A stretch of DNA of 64,000 nucleotides. Source: Candidatus Rifleibacteriota bacterium. GTDB taxonomy: Bacteria > Muiribacteriota > Ozemobacteria > Ozemobacterales > Ozemobacteraceae. Where the stretch lies: positions 1 through 64,000 of the forward strand of contig JADFYG010000023.1 of the NCBI GenBank assembly GCA_015233155.1. The letters run 5' to 3'. The notes beneath the pieces were generated by a model that was given only the letters and a program-made list of their open reading frames with translations, made no database searches and had not been told where the DNA came from. Positions 61,057 through 64,000 of this stretch are shown in pieces. The stretch's first letter is position 1. Each line of letters opens with the position of its first letter. The translations under genes and the position numbers were made by a program.

Positions 61057-63368
61057 CAGTCCCGCAACTCCGTAGCCAGGACTATGTCCCGGTTTATATA
61101 GTCCAGACACTCGAGGAATTTGTCGCGCAAGCTCTGATCATCAGTAGCATCACGAATTTGGCGGATCAGATCTATTGCCTGTCGAAACAATCGAATCAGA
61201 TCGCCTTCCGACATGTTCGTACGTCGCGAAATTTCATCGAAAGGAGCTCCTGTGCTCCAGGAGTAGATCAGCATGGAAAAACTGATGTCGAGTGGATTAA
61301 TGAATTTATACTGGCGTGAAAGCTCCATTATAAATGCTTTTGCTTCCCTCATGCGATCGAGGCCGCGACAACGAGCGGGTTTCTCTACTTCTACGCCGCG
61401 CTTGCGGAACTCATAAACGAGTGCAACTGCCAGAGCGTTAATTTCATGATGATCCCATTCATGAAAGTAACCCTTGAAGTAAAGCTCCGTGACTGCGATT
61501 TCTTCGATATGGATACGTGAAGCAAACTCGCCGCGGGCAAGCAGGCCCTTCTCATCGATATAACCCAGACGCTTCAGAACGGCGACTTTTTCCTCGTACA
61601 GAGGCAGCTGAAGCTGCTCCTGCATTTCGAGCCGCTCGCGCCAATAGTCCAGTTTTTTCTGTATCTTCATGGCCCGAAAAAGTTTTCCGGTGCAGCGATT
61701 CTTGTTATGGCAGGTTCCGCAAATGAACTGCAGTTCTTCTTCATCCAGCTCTTTAATGCGGGCTCCAAATTGTTGCTGAAGTCTCAGTTTATGAACGCGA
61801 TTCTGGCGACCACGCATGCCATGCTGAATGCCGCTCATCTGTTTTTGCATGGTGTCTATGATTTCCTGCTTGCGTTTGAAAAATTCTCCAAATGCAGGAA
61901 GATCATCTTTTTTTTCGGTGCATCGCGGCATCGCAGATTCGACCATCAAGCGATGTTCGGTCACTTTTTCAGCAAGCAGCGGAAGATTTTTGTTCGCTTG
62001 GAACTGCGCAAAATTGCGCTTGAGAATTGTGCGAATCTCCTCGTTTTCGTGGCCCGCATACAAATTCAGCACGCTGTTGAACGAGAGATCGAACTGGCTC
62101 AGCAGAGGCTCGACATCACCATAGACAATGCGCTCCAGATCTTCGAGTTCCGTATCACGTGGAAGCCACGGAATGACGACCCAGCCCATTTCATCGATGC
62201 CCCGTCGTCCAGCACGCCCCGATATCTGCCGAAACTCGAGAGTTTTTAGCGACCGGAAGCTGCGGCCGTCATACTTCTTCAATGCATCGAAGGCGACTGT
62301 TCTGGCAGGCATGTTTACACCCATTGCGAAAGTCTCGGTAACGTAGAGCACGCGAAGCAGTCTTTCCGCGAACAGGATTTCCACCAGTTCCTTCAATTGC
62401 GGCAAAAGACCTGCATGATGTCGTCCGACCCCGCGTCGCAACTGATCGCCAAGTATGTGCGCGCTTTCGAGATCGCCGATCTTGTATTTTTCGAGACAGG
62501 CGGCAAAAGCGGCATCGATATTTCTTTTCTCTTCAGAGGTGGTGAAATCGAATTGTTTGGCGGCCTGCCATGCCATGTCGTCCACGACTGCTCTGGAAAA
62601 AGCAAAATACAGCAGAGGCAGGCGATCCTGAAGATGAAGTGTTTTCAGGATAATCAAATGACGCTGGTCAGCCTCCTTTTCGCCGCGTGGCCCTCTGGTG
62701 CGGCGCACCTCTGGAACATCGTCAGATGCTGATTTGCGACCAACCCGACGGCTGAGATCCTTGAAATTCATCATGACTTTGTCGTGAAAGAACAAGTAGG
62801 TCAATGGGACAGCTCGTTTTTCAGACACGATAACCTTGACCAGCTGATCGGCGTTGGTTTCGATCCAGCGGGCAAATTCATCGGCGTTGGGAATAGTCGC
62901 TGAAAGTGCGAGAAATCTCACGTTTTTGGGCGAAAAAATGATTGATTCTTCCCAGACTGTTCCGCGTTCGATGTCTCCAAGATAATGAATTTCGTCGAAT
63001 ATGACGTAGGCAATGTCGTGAAGGGCTTCCGGGTCCTCGATGGCCATATTGCGATAGACTTCGGTCGTGACGATGAGTGCCTGGGCATCACGGTTTATTA
63101 CAACGTCGCCCGTCAGAATTCCGATGCGATCTCCGTAAAGGGCCGAAAAATCGCGAAATTTCTGATTCGAAAGGGCCTTGATAGGGGATGTGTAGATTAT
63201 GCGTTGATTGGTCTTGAGCACTTTTTCTATAAGATACTCAGCGACAAGCGTTTTGCCGGACCCCGTCGGTGCAGCCAGAACAAGAGAATGACCATTTTCG
63301 ATTTCAGTGATGGCCTGAATCTGGAATGGATCCAGTTTGAAATTCCTGTATGAAATGTCGAGATTCAT
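61056..63368 (-). CDS. Ski2-like DEAD/DEAH-box RNA helicase
   Basis: The 770-residue product has RecA-type motifs: LAAPTGSGKTLVAEYLIEKV (I), YTSPIKALSNQKFRDF (Ia), VIFDEIHYLGDIERG (II, DEIH), ALSATIPN (III), GRHHAGLLPQLKELVE (IV), VLYVTETFAMGVNMPARTV (V) and FRQISGRAGRRGIDE (VI). The C-terminal DSHCT-type region contains ELSRQYKFINPLD. A Cys motif (FICGTCHNKNRC) lies before it and may bind metal. Ski2-like helicases unwind or remodel RNA; the bacterial members' role is poorly known. GGAAGA precedes the ATG. It starts the coupled run with tsaE, tsaB and tsaD. Confidence 0.9.
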   Translation of the reverse strand: MNLDISYRNFKLDPFQIQAITEIENGHSLVLAAPTGSGKTLVAEYLIEKVLKTNQRIIYTSPIKALSNQKFRDFSALYGDRIGILTGDVVINRDAQALIVTTEVYRNMAIEDPEALHDIAYVIFDEIHYLGDIERGTVWEESIIFSPKNVRFLALSATIPNADEFARWIETNADQLVKVIVSEKRAVPLTYLFFHDKVMMNFKDLSRRVGRKSASDDVPEVRRTRGPRGEKEADQRHLIILKTLHLQDRLPLLYFAFSRAVVDDMAWQAAKQFDFTTSEEKRNIDAAFAACLEKYKIGDLESAHILGDQLRRGVGRHHAGLLPQLKELVEILFAERLLRVLYVTETFAMGVNMPARTVAFDALKKYDGRSFRSLKTLEFRQISGRAGRRGIDEMGWVVIPWLPRDTELEDLERIVYGDVEPLLSQFDLSFNSVLNLYAGHENEEIRTILKRNFAQFQANKNLPLLAEKVTEHRLMVESAMPRCTEKKDDLPAFGEFFKRKQEIIDTMQKQMSGIQHGMRGRQNRVHKLRLQQQFGARIKELDEEELQFICGTCHNKNRCTGKLFRAMKIQKKLDYWRERLEMQEQLQLPLYEEKVAVLKRLGYIDEKGLLARGEFASRIHIEEIAVTELYFKGYFHEWDHHEINALAVALVYEFRKRGVEVEKPARCRGLDRMREAKAFIMELSRQYKFINPLDISFSMLIYSWSTGAPFDEISRRTNMSEGDLIRLFRQAIDLIRQIRDATDDQSLRDKFLECLDYINRDIVLATELRD

Positions 63369-63429
63369 GAATCTTCCGATCGTAGAAAGTTATATGTCTG
63401 CAAAATGACTTATTGGTTCGTTGTTACAC

Positions 63430-64000
63430 TCATTCCGATTCAGCGGTTTTAGAGGCCAGGTCATAAACGATACGTTCCCCGGTAAGAATTCGCTTGACCA
63501 CACGTTTTTCCTTTGGACTCCATTCGTCTTTTTCGACACGTGCACTGCCGGATAAAATGGCCGTACTGCTTGCTTTGTCGTAATCCAGGCGATTACCCTG
63601 ACCAGAACGCTCTTGATCTCTTATGCGCACATTTCCCTGAAAATTGAGTTTGTTGGAATTTCGAAAGCCTTCAAGACTGTCTGCGGAAATCACAACCCAC
63701 GTATGCGTGGCGTGGTCCCAGGTCTGTTCATCGATCTTGAGCGTTACGGCGGGAGAAGCGCTGATTCGGTCTAGCGATTGTTCCCAGAGGATGTTGAGCG
63801 CATCGAGAGTGCTTTCCCGAGTGGACTGCTTTGCGTCGATGGACTCTTTCTGATACAGACGCGGAGTGATACTCGCAAGAAGCCGATCGGGATTGCGCCA
63901 GAGAGTAGCTTTTCCACTGGTCAGAATCTTGTCGCCGCTGATCGCGCGAACATTGCCAATAAGGGTCACCGCCCCCTTCTTTATTGTCATCGAATCAGAC
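63430..64000 (-). CDS. OstA/LptA-like protein, 5' part beyond the window
   Basis: The visible 189 residues contain OstA-type beta-jellyroll features: IKKGAVTLIGNVRAISGDKI, LNFQGNVRIRDQERSGQGNR, LDYDKASSTAILSGSARVEK and IVYDLASKTAESE. Repeats of G-x-V with a following Asp are typical of LptA or LptC-like domains that carry LPS across the periplasm. The reading frame stays open to the window edge (codons SDS before an internal ATG at 63990), so the true start lies beyond 64000. It lies 61 bases before the helicase and is probably the same transcript. Confidence 0.75.
   Translation of the reverse strand, partial: SDSMTIKKGAVTLIGNVRAISGDKILTSGKATLWRNPDRLLASITPRLYQKESIDAKQSTRESTLDALNILWEQSLDRISASPAVTLKIDEQTWDHATHTWVVISADSLEGFRNSNKLNFQGNVRIRDQERSGQGNRLDYDKASSTAILSGSARVEKDEWSPKEKRVVKRILTGERIVYDLASKTAESE

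Noticed and set aside
1-64000. tRNA genes
   Set aside because: No cloverleaf with a GTTCGAATC-type arm was seen in the gaps checked by eye; a covariance-model scan would settle this.

Overview
This window looks like a chromosomal segment of an uncultured diderm (LPS-type) bacterium of roughly balanced GC content. Outer-membrane markers are an OstA/LptA-like protein at the right edge, an O-antigen-ligase-like polymer ligase, an RlpA-like septal/wall protein, and a large SLH-domain plus beta-barrel protein of the OmpM type, in which an S-layer-homology domain ties the outer membrane to the wall. Heme is apparently made by the siroheme (Ahb) route. This mix, together with DUF3857/transglutaminase proteins and a SUMF1-domain protein, recalls poorly cultured phyla such as Riflebacteria, but the window alone cannot fix the taxon; the 23S fragment at the left edge could.

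Layout. 1-0.5 kb: the 3' end of a 23S rRNA, then 5S rRNA and its terminator. 0.7-5 kb: a nicotinamidase-like hydrolase, ssb behind a structured leader, a CYTH triphosphatase, an RlpA-like protein and a Lys/Ser/Glu-rich secreted protein. 5-13 kb (minus strand): one tightly packed operon in which an apparently active DUF3857-transglutaminase is followed by a paralogue that has lost the catalytic triad, an O-antigen-ligase-like/TPR membrane protein, a B12/radical-SAM-shaped protein without cluster cysteines, and aroQ. 13-32 kb: mostly single genes, including a SUMF1-domain protein, dprA, a secreted esterase, endonuclease IV, a rhodanese, a pseudo-hydrolase, an M48 protease, a truncated metallo-beta-lactamase-fold gene, ddl, an orphan TAXI binding protein, thiT, rpmB, pepA, a surface lipoprotein, a GH73 muramidase-type enzyme and a large exported protein.

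32.8-37.3 kb: a heme operon, hemB-ahbD-ahbA-ahbB-hemL. HemL and HemB make porphobilinogen, AhbA/AhbB decarboxylate siroheme, and AhbD makes heme; ahbC is not in the window. 37.6-40.2 kb: the SLH/OmpM-like protein with twelve 24-nt repeats. 40-44 kb: a DUF1460 enzyme, two membrane or hydrolase genes and a STAS-HDOD protein. 44.7-51 kb: one giant 2064-residue protein combining a transglutaminase-like region, DUF4011, an SF1 helicase, a Vsr/MTES_1575-like nuclease fold and DUF3320. This architecture is associated with anti-phage helicase-nucleases and is the best single candidate for an unusual system here. 51-55.5 kb: a TPR protein, a four-helix membrane protein and a zinc-ribbon/Pro-rich repeat protein. 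55.9-64 kb (minus strand): an operon lptA-like, Ski2-like helicase, tsaE, tsaB, tsaD, mutL, miaA, which joins the t6A and i6A modifications of tRNA position 37 with mismatch repair.

Non-coding structure is rich: four members of a short GGGCG...CGCCC palindrome family, two copies of a roughly 140-bp hairpin element with terminal inverted repeats, a 30-bp-stem hairpin after hemL, tandem ATCTGTG-type decamers, and -10/-35 pairs placed so that dprA and its counterpart at 19126 would be transcribed from the start codon itself (leaderless).
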